Assembly: GCA_038131595.1 (NCBI GenBank)
Contig: JAYPPR010000008.1
Span: 186,001 to 250,000, forward strand
Direction of reading: 5' to 3'
Source of the DNA: UBA9926 sp038131595
GTDB lineage: Bacteria; Pseudomonadota; Gammaproteobacteria; Pseudomonadales; Azotimanducaceae
Length of the DNA: 64,000 bases
Of this stretch, positions 54,125-63,416 are shown in pieces. Both the position numbers and the translations under genes were made by a program. The notes beneath the pieces are model-generated. The model was given only the letters and a program-made list of their open reading frames with translations, was not told the DNA's origin and made no database searches. Each line of letters opens with the position of its first letter. The first letter of the stretch is position 1.

Positions 54125-55006
54125 CTACTCAGCTTTGTCATCCTCAGAGACATCAGCCGCCGCAGCAGATTCTTCTGCTTCTGGCTCAGCTGTTTCAGAC
54201 GCGGGTGCGGCTTCAACATCACCACTCTCTACCTCAGGCGCCGCTTCTGCCACCGTTTCTGATTCCACTTCTGCGTCAGCTTCTGCGTCCACTTCGACGA
54301 AATCACTTTCAGTGATTGCATTGCCGCCTTGCTTAGCCGCAAGGATGACGTCGGCAAAGGCTGCTGCGATGAGACGAATTGATCGAATTGCGTCATCGTT
54401 TGCGGGGATGACAAAGTCAATTCCATCCGGATCACTATTGGTATCAACAAGCCCAATCACTGGAATGCCTAGCTTTCGCGCCTCGGTAACGGCAATCGAC
54501 TCATGATCAACATCAACGACCAGAATCACGTCTGGCAAGCCGCCCATATCCTTAATTCCGCCAAGACTGCTCTCGAGTTTATCCAGCGTTCTTTGACGGG
54601 TGAGTGCCTCGTGTTTGGTCAACTTGGCAAAGGTCCCGTCTGAGCTCTGCTCTTCGAGGTCTCTCAAACGACGAATCGATTGACGAATCGTTTTGTAATT
54701 AGTGAGCATGCCGCCGAGCCAGCGCTTATCGACATAAGGCATGCCGCAACGTTGCGCTTCTTCCCTGATGATCTTTCCTGCGCTTCTTTTTGTTCCTACG
54801 AACAATACTTTGTTTCGCTTGTTGGCGATCTGCGAAACAAATTCCAATGCGGATTCCAGGGCTGGAACCGTTTTTTCTAGGTTGATGATGTGGATATCGT
54901 TTCTGGCCCCAAATATGTAATCCCGCATTTTGGGATTCCAATACCGCTTCTGGTGACCAAAGTGTGCGCCTGCTTCTAGCAGGTCGCGCATGCTGACCTG
55001 ACTCAT
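54125..55006 (-). CDS. rpsB: 30S ribosomal protein S2 with long acidic tail
   Basis: Ribosomal small-subunit protein. I use ATG 55006 (MSQVSMRDLLEAGAHFGHQ), giving 293 residues; the frame continues 21 codons upstream without family similarity. The normal S2 body ends near residue 232 (AAKQGGNAITESDF). A tail of about 60 residues then follows, made almost only of Glu, Asp, Ala, Val, Ser, Pro and Thr, with no basic residue until Lys291. Standard gammaproteobacterial S2 is about 240-250 residues. Divergent from map. A leader of about 220 bases may carry control by S2 itself. Confidence 0.95.
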   Translation of the reverse strand: MSQVSMRDLLEAGAHFGHQKRYWNPKMRDYIFGARNDIHIINLEKTVPALESALEFVSQIANKRNKVLFVGTKRSAGKIIREEAQRCGMPYVDKRWLGGMLTNYKTIRQSIRRLRDLEEQSSDGTFAKLTKHEALTRQRTLDKLESSLGGIKDMGGLPDVILVVDVDHESIAVTEARKLGIPVIGLVDTNSDPDGIDFVIPANDDAIRSIRLIAAAFADVILAAKQGGNAITESDFVEVDAEADAEVESETVAEAAPEVESGDVEAAPASETAEPEAEESAAAADVSEDDKAE

Positions 55007-55227
55007 GTTTTGTCCTTTTCGTCGGGTTAATCTTCCATACATCCCAGGCCACAACCCGAAGGCACCCATGTCCTGTGTCGATGCATGTGCTTATTTGTCT
55101 GCTTATGCTTGAGCTATTGTTTAGGCTCTCGTCTAAGCTTTTGTTGGCTCTCCCCTAGACCGCCGGAGACTAGCTATTTACACGAAAATCGGGGGATTTC
55201 TTGTACCCCACTCATCACGCGGCGCGT

Positions 55228-55236
55228 TTTATACCA
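55228..55236 (-). promoter_or_regulatory. Putative extended -10 promoter for rpsB
   Basis: On the minus strand the bases read TGGTATAAA, an extended -10 element (TGn plus TATAAA). No good -35 is visible. If used, the rpsB mRNA would have a leader of roughly 215 bases. E. coli rpsB also has a regulated leader, but I cannot match its structure here. Confidence 0.4.
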
Positions 55237-55283
55237 TAAATCAGCGTTTGACTCCACGACAACGCGCCGTCCCGCCTTGCTGC

Positions 55284-55292
55284 TGGTATACT
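55284..55292 (+). promoter_or_regulatory. Putative extended -10 promoter for map
   Basis: TGGTATACT at 55284-55292 fits an extended -10 element (TGn plus TATACT), about 28 bases before the map TTG codon. No clear -35. Confidence 0.4.
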
Positions 55293-55319
55293 CTCAACGA
55301 CCCTTTTGAGTGATCAGCA

Positions 55320-56099
55320 TTGGTTAACATCAAAACACCCGAAGAGTTGGAAAAAATGCGCCAAGTCGGTGCACTGGCTGCCGCCCAACTCGAGATGATA
55401 GAGCCCTTCATTCGTCCTGGCGTAAGCACGGGGGAGCTAGACAGGATTTGTCACGAATACACCATTAACGTCCAGGATGCTGTGCCGGCGCCCCTCAATT
55501 ATCGAGGGTTTCCGAAATCAATCTGCACGTCGGTGAACCATGTAGTTTGCCACGGCATTCCCTCGGACGAAAAACTTCTAAAAGATGGCGACATCATCAA
55601 TGTCGATGTCACGCTCATCAAAGACGGTTTTCATGGGGACACGAGTAAAACCTTTATTGTGGGCAAACCCAGTGTAAGGGCGAAACGTCTCGTCGAAGTC
55701 TGTCAAGAAAGCATGTACCGAGGCATTCGGGCGGTGAAGCCAGGGGCCAGATTGGGCGACATCGGCTATGCGATCCAATCCTTTGCTGAAAAGCAACGAT
55801 TCTCAGTCGTACGGGAGTACTGCGGCCATGGTATCGGCCGAACCTTCCATGATGAGCCACAGGTGTTGCATTACGGTCGACCCGGCACAGGACTCGAGCT
55901 AACACCGGGTATGACATTTACCATCGAACCCATGTTGAATGCCGGCCGCGCGGCAGTAAAACTACTTCCAGACCAATGGACGGTTGTGACCAAAGATCAT
56001 CAGTTGACCGCCCAATGGGAACACACCATCGCCGTCACCGAGACCGGCTACGAAATATTGACGCTTCGAAATGACGACACCATCAGCCGATTGGGTTGA
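55320..56099 (+). CDS. map: Type I methionine aminopeptidase
   Basis: Removes the initiator methionine from new proteins. 259 residues. The metal ligands are in the DVTLIKDGFHGDTSKTF segment (two Asp), CGHGIGRTFHDEP (His), TFTIEPMLN (Glu) and QWEHTIAVTE (Glu). Start: a TTG at 55320 gives MVNIKTPEELEKMRQ, aligned with the E. coli start; the next ATG would cut into the domain. It is divergent from rpsB, as in E. coli. The end overlaps glnD by 29 bases. Confidence 0.95.
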   Translation: MVNIKTPEELEKMRQVGALAAAQLEMIEPFIRPGVSTGELDRICHEYTINVQDAVPAPLNYRGFPKSICTSVNHVVCHGIPSDEKLLKDGDIINVDVTLIKDGFHGDTSKTFIVGKPSVRAKRLVEVCQESMYRGIRAVKPGARLGDIGYAIQSFAEKQRFSVVREYCGHGIGRTFHDEPQVLHYGRPGTGLELTPGMTFTIEPMLNAGRAAVKLLPDQWTVVTKDHQLTAQWEHTIAVTETGYEILTLRNDDTISRLG

Positions 56100-58782
56100 G
56101 CCGCCAGAATGGTTCGACCCAGCAGCAGCGCTAGAAGCCAAAAACCCCATACCCCTTCTGAAGCAAGCTATCGCCGAAGAGCGTCGCTGGATTGAGCAAC
56201 GCCTTCACGCGGGCGCCTCTATTGAATCGTTGATTCGAGAACATCTTCGATTTACTGATGCGCTCATCCAGACTTGTTGGCAGCGGTTCACATGGGACGA
56301 AAATCTTAATAGCTGGCGCAAAACGCGAATCAGCCTGGTCGCAGTCGGCGGCTATGGCCGAGGCGAGTTGATGCCCCACTCAGACATCGACCTGCTGCTG
56401 CTATCTGAAAGGGACAACCTGCAAAAACACGCTGCAAACATACAGTCATTTACCACCTTGCTCTGGGATATTGGTCTTGAAATCGGACATAGCGTCCGCA
56501 GCGTCAAAGAGGCGTTTAGACAAGCCAAAGGTGACGTCACAATCATGACATCGATGCTGGATGCGCGACTGCTATCCGGTTCACCCATTCTCCTCGATCA
56601 ACTGAACCGATTGCTTGACCGCCGAAAGTCATGGCGCATTACCGATTTCTTCGATGCCAAAGTCCAAGAGCAAAACGAACGACACGCCAAATCGAATCAC
56701 ACCGAGTACAGTCTTGAACCTAACATCAAGACGTCGCCAGGCGGGTTACGCGATATCCAAACGCTCCTTTGGATTGCAAAGCTCATGTACCAGACCGATG
56801 ATCTTAAGTCCTTGGTGGCACGAGGCTTTTTTGAACAACAAGAAGCTGACCAGTTGGTGGAAGCCCAGCGATTTTTCTGGCGTGTCAGATTCGCGCTCCA
56901 CCTAGCAAGAGGCAAGGACGAAAACAGACTCCTTTTTGATCACCAGCGTCTGCTCGCGTCACTGCTTGGCTACGAAGACAAAGCGCAACTGGCTGTTGAG
57001 CAATTCATGCAGGACTACTACCGCTGCGCCTTGGCCGTCAGCAGCATTAATGAGGTGTCGCTGCAAGCATTTGATGAAAGGGTCTTGTCGACCCACCGCA
57101 AAAAACGCACGACCGCCAGAGACCTCAATGAGCGGTTTCAGATTATCGATGAGAAACTCGCAGCTAAGGCCGGCAATCTTTTTGAACAACATCCCGAAGC
57201 ATTACTGGAGATGTTCGTCATTTTGGGTGAATCGCCAACACTGAAAGGGATTCGAAGCGACACCATTCGGCTTGCTAAAACTCATGTTCATTTGATTAAT
57301 GATTCGTTCAGACAAAGCGAAACAGCCACGGGATTATTCATTCGTTTACTGGGTGTCGAACACCACCTGTTCTCACAATTAAGGCGAATGAACCGTCTTG
57401 GTATTCTTGGCGCCTACCTTCCTGAATTTGAGCGCGTTGTCGGCCAGATGCAGTTTGACCTGTTTCACATTTACACCGTTGACGCCCACACCTTACAGGT
57501 GGTTCGCAACATGCGACGCTTTCGCTATAAGGACCAACGACAACAGTTTCCAATCGCCGCGCACATACACGAGCGACTGCCGAGAGTTGAGCTACTCTAC
57601 GTCGCCGGTTTTTTTCACGATCTTGCAAAGGGCATGGGCGGAGATCACTCCACCATGGGTATCGGCATTGCAAAATCATTTTGTGAACGTCACCGCCTGG
57701 GCCCGTGGGAAACCAACCTCGTGTGCTGGCTGGTCGAGCATCATCTCCTAATGTCGACGACCGCCCAGCGGAAAGACATCTTCGATCCCGACGTTGTTCG
57801 AACGTTCGCCGAGCAGGTCGGCGATCAAGTCCGGCTCGATTACCTTTACGCACTGACCGTAGCCGACATCAACGCGACCAATCCAACCCTATGGAATAGT
57901 TGGAAGGCCTCGCTAATGAGACAGCTTTATTTAGAAACCAAGCGGGTGTTGCGCCTTGGCGTCGATGAAATGATCGATCGCGACGAATATCTGCTCACAA
58001 TCAGAAATAACGTGATTGAGAAGCTCTCTGAACGCGATATTTCAGAGGACCGAGCTAACGTCTTATGGGAAGGGCTTGGCGATGACTACTTTTTGCGTGA
58101 GTCAGCGCCCAACATGGTGTGGCATGCAGAGTCAATGAATAACCACGACTTGAGCGACGGGCCGCTCATTTTAATTGGTGAAGACGCATCAAGGCTCAAT
58201 CGTGATGAGGGGTCAAACCACATATTCATCCATGCCATGCCAGGTCAAGCATCCTTCCTTCAAATCGTCACTGCTCTCGAGCAACTCGACCTCAACGTGG
58301 TCGACGCAAGGATTCCCTCCAATGCTGCGGGCCGACGGGATTACATCTTCGATGTGTTAGAAACCTCACCGCTCGAATCTGATCAAGAAGCAAGGAACAA
58401 AGCCATCCACAAAGCGCTCGCCTTATCGCTCGATGGCGAGGGCCCACCCTCTATTTCTCGGAAGAGAACTCCCAGAGCCTTAAAGCAATTTGATATTCAA
58501 TCTGAGATCAGCATCCAGCACCGATCTAGCCGAACAACGACCGATCTTGAAATTGTGACAGCAGACCGTCCAGGCCTGCTGGTTCGACTCGCTCAACTAT
58601 TTGAGTCAGAAGGCGTTGAGATCGTTGCCGCTAAAATCACCACACTGGGTGAAAGAGTCGAAGATGTCTTTGAGATTTGCTCGACCAAGGGCGATCCAAT
58701 TAGCGATCCAGATCAACTCGGGCGGCTGAAGCAAATGATCGGAGACCAACTCGATGCGCATATTGCTGAGACATCGACATGA
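56071..58782 (+). CDS. glnD: Bifunctional PII uridylyltransferase/uridylyl-removing enzyme
   Basis: Senses glutamine and modifies PII proteins. 903 residues. Nucleotidyltransferase motif GGYGRGELMPHSDID at 93-107, then the helical linker. An HD domain follows (ELLYVAGFFHDLAKGMGGDHS, about 510-530), and two C-terminal ACT domains (HIFIHAMPGQASFLQIVTAL and EIVTADRPGLLVRLAQLFESEGVEI) bind glutamine. It overlaps map upstream and dapC downstream (ATGA). Complete by family length. Confidence 0.96.
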   Translation: MTTPSADWVEPPEWFDPAAALEAKNPIPLLKQAIAEERRWIEQRLHAGASIESLIREHLRFTDALIQTCWQRFTWDENLNSWRKTRISLVAVGGYGRGELMPHSDIDLLLLSERDNLQKHAANIQSFTTLLWDIGLEIGHSVRSVKEAFRQAKGDVTIMTSMLDARLLSGSPILLDQLNRLLDRRKSWRITDFFDAKVQEQNERHAKSNHTEYSLEPNIKTSPGGLRDIQTLLWIAKLMYQTDDLKSLVARGFFEQQEADQLVEAQRFFWRVRFALHLARGKDENRLLFDHQRLLASLLGYEDKAQLAVEQFMQDYYRCALAVSSINEVSLQAFDERVLSTHRKKRTTARDLNERFQIIDEKLAAKAGNLFEQHPEALLEMFVILGESPTLKGIRSDTIRLAKTHVHLINDSFRQSETATGLFIRLLGVEHHLFSQLRRMNRLGILGAYLPEFERVVGQMQFDLFHIYTVDAHTLQVVRNMRRFRYKDQRQQFPIAAHIHERLPRVELLYVAGFFHDLAKGMGGDHSTMGIGIAKSFCERHRLGPWETNLVCWLVEHHLLMSTTAQRKDIFDPDVVRTFAEQVGDQVRLDYLYALTVADINATNPTLWNSWKASLMRQLYLETKRVLRLGVDEMIDRDEYLLTIRNNVIEKLSERDISEDRANVLWEGLGDDYFLRESAPNMVWHAESMNNHDLSDGPLILIGEDASRLNRDEGSNHIFIHAMPGQASFLQIVTALEQLDLNVVDARIPSNAAGRRDYIFDVLETSPLESDQEARNKAIHKALALSLDGEGPPSISRKRTPRALKQFDIQSEISIQHRSSRTTTDLEIVTADRPGLLVRLAQLFESEGVEIVAAKITTLGERVEDVFEICSTKGDPISDPDQLGRLKQMIGDQLDAHIAETST

Positions 58783-59996
58783 ATCCAAACCTAAACCGTC
58801 TGCATGCCTACCCATTCGCCAAATTGAATACCCTACTGCAAGGCATTCAGACGACAGGGCCAGAGACCTCCTTGGCGCTAGGGGAGCCACAGCACAGAGC
58901 AAGTGATTTTCTTGTCGAGGAGTTGAGGAACGACACAATCGTTAGAGAGGGATTTGGGCGATACCCAGCGACTGAGGGGTCCGAGGCTCTACGAGTAGCG
59001 ATCAGCGAATTCATTGGTCGTCGCTACTCACCTGCTGCGTGCATTCCAGATCAACAGGTGCTACCCGTTAATGGAACCCGAGAAGCGCTCTTTAGTATTG
59101 CCCAAGCAGTGACTGACCCTAGCTGTCGGTCGACAGTCCTCATTCCCAATCCGTTCTATCAAATCTATGAGGGCGCCGCCTTGCTCGCTGGCATGAACGT
59201 GCATTACTTAAATGAAACCCCAGAAAACAATTTTTGTGTTGAAGCGAGTGAGATATCGGGGGATGTCCTTACGAACACCGGCTTGATCTACCTCTGCAAC
59301 CCTGGCAACCCGCACGGACGCGTCATGACGCGCGATCAACTGAAAGACTGGATTTTGATTGCGCAGGAATATCAGATTCCTCTCGTGTCTGATGAATGCT
59401 ACTCGGAGATTTTTCGCGACGAGGAATCCCCTCCTCCGGGGCTGCTCCAAGTAGCGGCTGAACTCGGCATTACCGACTTCAATCACTGCCTCGTCTTCAA
59501 CTCGTTATCGAAGCGATCTAACTTACCTGGCCTGCGATCGGGCTTCGTAGCGGGCGACGCCAATCTGATCAGTGCCTTTCGCCTGTATCGGACTTATCAT
59601 GGCAGCGCCATGGCGCTACACACCCAGCGGGTGAGCACCCTTGCTTGGCAAGACGAACGTCATGTCAGGGACAACAGAGCGTTATATCGAGAGAAATTTG
59701 ACCTATTTACCTCGGTGCTTGCCGATTGCTGGCCAATCAAGCAACCCGATGCCAGTTTCTTTTTATATCCCACGATCCCTCCCGTTGACGAACTGTCCCA
59801 TGATGATGATCAAGCGTTTACCCAATGGCTCTATCAACGAACGGGCGTGAAGGTTCTGCCGGGATCCTTTTTGTCTAGGGAGTCAAAAGGTATCAACCCA
59901 GGAGCAGGTCACGTTCGCATTGCGCTCGTCTCAGACATCGATACCATTCGCAAGGCGGCGGAAAGAATTAGAGCGACGCTCGTCGCAAGCGGCTGA
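58779..59996 (+). CDS. dapC: Succinyldiaminopimelate transaminase
   Basis: PLP enzyme of the succinylase branch of lysine/diaminopimelate synthesis. 405 residues, fold type I aminotransferase. Landmarks: the LPVNGTREALFS segment (cofactor phosphate loop), YLCNPGNPHGRVM, SDECYSEIF, and the Schiff-base lysine in FNSLSKRSNLPGLRSGFVAG. Position between glnD and dapD fixes the role better than sequence alone, as relatives can be other aminotransferases. Confidence 0.92.
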   Translation: MNPNLNRLHAYPFAKLNTLLQGIQTTGPETSLALGEPQHRASDFLVEELRNDTIVREGFGRYPATEGSEALRVAISEFIGRRYSPAACIPDQQVLPVNGTREALFSIAQAVTDPSCRSTVLIPNPFYQIYEGAALLAGMNVHYLNETPENNFCVEASEISGDVLTNTGLIYLCNPGNPHGRVMTRDQLKDWILIAQEYQIPLVSDECYSEIFRDEESPPPGLLQVAAELGITDFNHCLVFNSLSKRSNLPGLRSGFVAGDANLISAFRLYRTYHGSAMALHTQRVSTLAWQDERHVRDNRALYREKFDLFTSVLADCWPIKQPDASFFLYPTIPPVDELSHDDDQAFTQWLYQRTGVKVLPGSFLSRESKGINPGAGHVRIALVSDIDTIRKAAERIRATLVASG

Positions 59997-60047
59997 TTAT
60001 GCGCCATAAAAAGTTTAGACTGTCGCGCTTTTTAAAGGGTGATACAG

Positions 60048-61064
60048 ATGGTTAGTTTTGGTCTCGGGCTGGCAACACTTAATCGGACGGGCGATCTCCT
60101 GGACGTGTATTACCCCACACCTATTTTGGACCCGGCTCCAGAAATGGTAGCCCTGTGGCGCGCGGCTTATCCCGGTCTCGAGACTGGCGACTGGGTTCTG
60201 ATCGACGCAGAAAGCGCCGAAATCGGGCCGAGCTTGACGCATGAGCTGAGCCCTTTTCGTCAGGCCCTTGATGAGCCAAATCCACATCGAAGACTCATTG
60301 CGACGCTTCTAGAGGGAGACGCACCAATTACGTCAACAGCGGGCGCGTATCTTAAGTTGCATCTGCTTAGCCATCGACTTGCCAAGCCTAATGCTTTGAA
60401 TCTCGAAGGCATCTATGCTCACACGCCGAACGTGGCTTGGAGCAATGAGGGGCCGATTGATCTAAGCGAGCTCACAGACCGTCAACTTGAGGCGCGCCTG
60501 GCTGGACGGATACTTGAAATAACGAGCGTCGACAAGTTTCCTAAAATGACCAACTACGTAGTGCCAGAAGGGGTCAGAATTGCTGACGCCGCAAGGGTTC
60601 GACTTGGCGCCTACGTGGGCGAAGGCACAACGGTGATGCATGAGGGTTTCATCAATTTTAACGCAGGCGCTGAAGGACCGAACATGGTCGAGGGCAGAAT
60701 CTCGCAGGGCGTCTACGTCGGCAAAGGCTCAGACCTCGGGGGTAGCGCTTCAACAGCAGGCACTCTGTCAGGTGGTGGCAACATTGTCATTAGCATCGGC
60801 GAAGACTGCTTGATCAGCGCCAACGCGGGGACAGGCATTTCGCTAGGCGACCGATGCACCATCGAGGCTGGCCTTTACATCACTCCTGGAACCGTCGTTG
60901 AGGTCATGGATGCGAGCTTGTCCCCAGTACGAAAAATGAAAGCACGGGAACTCAGTGGCCAAAGTGATTTGCTGTTCATCCGGCATTCGCAAACCGGCCA
61001 GGTCCAGTGCCGAACCAATAAGAAAGCAATCGTATTGAATGAGATGCTCCACACCCATAATTAG
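60048..61064 (+). CDS. dapD: 2,3,4,5-tetrahydropyridine-2,6-dicarboxylate N-succinyltransferase
   Basis: Adds succinyl from succinyl-CoA to tetrahydrodipicolinate. 338 residues from ATG 60048, preferred over GTG 60039 because AAAGGGTG sits 6 bases before the ATG. This is the longer type of DapD found in Pseudomonas rather than the 274-residue E. coli type. Hexapeptide-repeat beta-helix at about 170-300: VRIADAARVRLGAYVGEGT, GRISQGVYVGKGSDLGGSAST, GEDCLISANAGTGISLGDRC. It precedes dapE. Confidence 0.94.
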   Translation: MVSFGLGLATLNRTGDLLDVYYPTPILDPAPEMVALWRAAYPGLETGDWVLIDAESAEIGPSLTHELSPFRQALDEPNPHRRLIATLLEGDAPITSTAGAYLKLHLLSHRLAKPNALNLEGIYAHTPNVAWSNEGPIDLSELTDRQLEARLAGRILEITSVDKFPKMTNYVVPEGVRIADAARVRLGAYVGEGTTVMHEGFINFNAGAEGPNMVEGRISQGVYVGKGSDLGGSASTAGTLSGGGNIVISIGEDCLISANAGTGISLGDRCTIEAGLYITPGTVVEVMDASLSPVRKMKARELSGQSDLLFIRHSQTGQVQCRTNKKAIVLNEMLHTHN

Positions 61065-61127
61065 CCCCGATCTGGTAGCGGAAACGAGGCTGATCTTTCT
61101 AACGGTCAGTCGTTGAGGCAGCGAGAT

Positions 61128-62288
61128 ATGACAGTGCATTCGACCACGGACCAAACCCTTATCGAGCTAACCGGGCGACTCATTGAGCGCCGCTCGGTCT
61201 CCCCTGATGATGCCGGGTGTCAGGATATTCTTTACGCCGCCCTCGCTCCGCTTGGCTTCCAGCGAGTTCAGTATGACTTTGCCGACGTAAAAAACCTTTG
61301 GGCCGTGAAAGAGGGTAATGAACCCGGCCCGACGCTCATTTTCGCTGGGCATACTGACGTAGTCCCCTCTGGTCCGACGGATGCGTGGTCTTACGACCCG
61401 TTTACACTCACCGTGGTTCAAGACGTCATTTATGGACGAGGGGCCGCCGATATGAAAGGCGCGCTGGCAGCGATGATGCTCGCCGCCGAGCGATTCGTAG
61501 CAGACCATCCAGACTTCAAGGGTCGATTGGGGTTTTTGATTACAAGCGATGAAGAAGCTAAAGCGACGCATGGAACGAAGCTCGCCATACAGGCCCTGAA
61601 GGATCAGGGAGCTGCCATCGATTTTGCCATTGTCGGCGAACCTTCGAGCAGCGAAGTGCTCGGCGACACCATCCGAGTGGGACGCAGGGGATCACTTAAC
61701 GGCACACTAACCGTAAAGGGTCAGCAAGGGCACGTGGCTTATCCTGAGACAGTGATCAACCCGATTCACTTGGCCGCTATCGCGATCGAGAAATTGCTGG
61801 CAACTCCACTCGATCAAGGACATGGTGCTTTCCCACCGTCAACCTTACAAGTCACCAATATTCGTGCTGGAACTGGCGCAACCAACGTTGTGCCTGGCGA
61901 TTGCTGTGTCGAATTCAATTTCCGGTTCAACACCGCTTGGAATGCTTCTTCGCTAAAAGACTGGACAGAGACACGCCTTGATGCGGTGCTCGACAAATAC
62001 GATTTGCAGTGGACGCTGTCTGGCGACCCATTTTTGACCAATGAGGGGGAGCTTCTATCGGTTGTAGACGATGCCATTCAAAGCGCCTGCGGGATCACTC
62101 CGATTCACTCGACTGGCGGAGGAACATCCGACGGCCGATTCTTGGCACCGCACGATATCGATGTTGTCGAAGTGGGCGTGACCAACGGCACCATTCACAA
62201 GGTGGATGAGCGAGTAGCGGTCAGTGAGCTAAGAGGACTCTGCGACATTTATTATCAAATCATGCAAACGCTTTTAGCACCCAAGTGA
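61128..62288 (+). CDS. dapE: Succinyl-diaminopimelate desuccinylase
   Basis: Zinc peptidase-family (M20) enzyme that removes succinate to yield LL-diaminopimelate. 386 residues from ATG 61128; the TTG-initiated frame adds 5 codons. Metal and active-site residues: His75 (FAGHTDVVPSG), Asp108 (GRGAADMKGALAAM), Glu142-Glu143 (TSDEEAKATHGT), and late STGGGTSDGRFLAP. Ends GTGA with the next gene. Completes the dapC-dapD-dapE set. Confidence 0.96.
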   Translation: MTVHSTTDQTLIELTGRLIERRSVSPDDAGCQDILYAALAPLGFQRVQYDFADVKNLWAVKEGNEPGPTLIFAGHTDVVPSGPTDAWSYDPFTLTVVQDVIYGRGAADMKGALAAMMLAAERFVADHPDFKGRLGFLITSDEEAKATHGTKLAIQALKDQGAAIDFAIVGEPSSSEVLGDTIRVGRRGSLNGTLTVKGQQGHVAYPETVINPIHLAAIAIEKLLATPLDQGHGAFPPSTLQVTNIRAGTGATNVVPGDCCVEFNFRFNTAWNASSLKDWTETRLDAVLDKYDLQWTLSGDPFLTNEGELLSVVDDAIQSACGITPIHSTGGGTSDGRFLAPHDIDVVEVGVTNGTIHKVDERVAVSELRGLCDIYYQIMQTLLAPK

Positions 62289-62668
62289 CTTATCGTTTCC
62301 CCGACCTCGAGATTTACATCCGCGCGCCGGATGTTGAGCAGCTCGCGGCTCGTCTGGAAACAGCGTTGTCGCTATCTCACTGGGAACAAGAAGGTCCGCT
62401 GCTCCGGGCACGCATCATTAACGAGTCATCACAAGCGGACGTCGTCCTTCATGATCGAGCGTTTAAAAACTACTGCAGCCTCTGGGTGACCCAGAACTTA
62501 ACGCCTTGGGACACTGATCTGGCGCTCGCTGAGTGGGCATCAAATGAGTTCCCTGCGCTCGACGTTCGATGTAGTCAAAGTGGATGGTCCGAGCAAGAGT
62601 CTCTAGACGAGCGTGTGAAATGGTATCGAGTGCGAGCCGGTGCAGTGGATGAGGTGTTTTGGGACTAA
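62285..62668 (+). CDS. Small conserved-looking protein of unknown function, coupled to dapE and gspN
   Basis: 127 residues with a GTG start inside the dapE stop (GTGA) and a stop that overlaps the gspN start (TAATG), so it is translationally coupled at both ends. The sequence is acidic, rich in Trp (LSHWEQEG, SLWVTQNLTPWDTDLALAEWA, SGWSEQESLDERVKWY, EVFWD) and shows no membrane helix or signal peptide. I do not recognise a family. The even coding pattern and tight coupling argue that it is real. Confidence 0.75.
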   Translation: MTYRFPDLEIYIRAPDVEQLAARLETALSLSHWEQEGPLLRARIINESSQADVVLHDRAFKNYCSLWVTQNLTPWDTDLALAEWASNEFPALDVRCSQSGWSEQESLDERVKWYRVRAGAVDEVFWD

Positions 62669-63390
62669 TGCGGGTTTCGCTCTACATCCTGCTAGCGCTT
62701 GCCGTGTTGGTTGTCGCCGCCATCACGAGGATGCCTGCCAGTATCGCGGTTAATCAGATACTTCAGCGCGTTAATCTGCCTGCGGATATCACCATTCGCT
62801 ACACCAAAGGAACCATCTGGGAGGGTCAGACCCAACTCATCTTTAGAACCTTTCCCAGCTTGACGCTCCGGTGGGATATTGATGCGTTCCACTCCTTCTC
62901 TGCTCTGCCGGTCGAGATAGAGGCGGTGAGCCCCGCGTCTCGCCTCTCCGGTCTTGTAAAGTTAGATACCGAAGCGATCTCGATCAGCGATCTATCCTTT
63001 TCTCTTGCGTCTAGCGATATCAATCAACTGGCTGCAACCTACGGACATCGATTGGAGAGCGACATTAATGGTCGAGGCATCGGCGGGGTCATTGGACAGA
63101 CCTGCATCCGTGCGCTCTCGGGCCAAGTGAATTGGTCCGGTGGTCTTTTGTCCATCGATACCGGGGGCGGTGCGACCGGAGTTCAGACCCCAGCGCTTGA
63201 TGGCACATTAAGTGCCAAAGACTGTGGTGCAAGCCTCTCTTTGCGGGCCGCCGAGCAAACAAGCGCGACGGCCACGCTCTCACTTGATCAAACCGGCTGG
63301 CTAAAAGCCTCTATCTCGCCCGCGCTCGTGTCGCTAGTGACCAACGAACCAGTAAGGGGTCCGATGCAGTTTGAGGCCAAAATACGCTAA
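62668..63390 (+). CDS. gspN: Type II secretion system protein GspN
   Basis: Accessory inner-membrane protein of the type II secretion system; not always required. 240 residues from ATG 62668 (TAATG overlap). One N-terminal helix (about 3-20, VSLYILLALAVLVVAAI), then a beta-rich periplasmic domain with the family feature VSPASRLSGLVKL. Two cysteines sit in the middle (TCIRALSG and KDCGASL), as in many GspN proteins. Followed 26 bases later by gspC. Confidence 0.85.
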   Translation: MRVSLYILLALAVLVVAAITRMPASIAVNQILQRVNLPADITIRYTKGTIWEGQTQLIFRTFPSLTLRWDIDAFHSFSALPVEIEAVSPASRLSGLVKLDTEAISISDLSFSLASSDINQLAATYGHRLESDINGRGIGGVIGQTCIRALSGQVNWSGGLLSIDTGGGATGVQTPALDGTLSAKDCGASLSLRAAEQTSATATLSLDQTGWLKASISPALVSLVTNEPVRGPMQFEAKIR

Positions 63391-63416
63391 CCTTCGTCGC
63401 ATTGAGGATCGATTCC

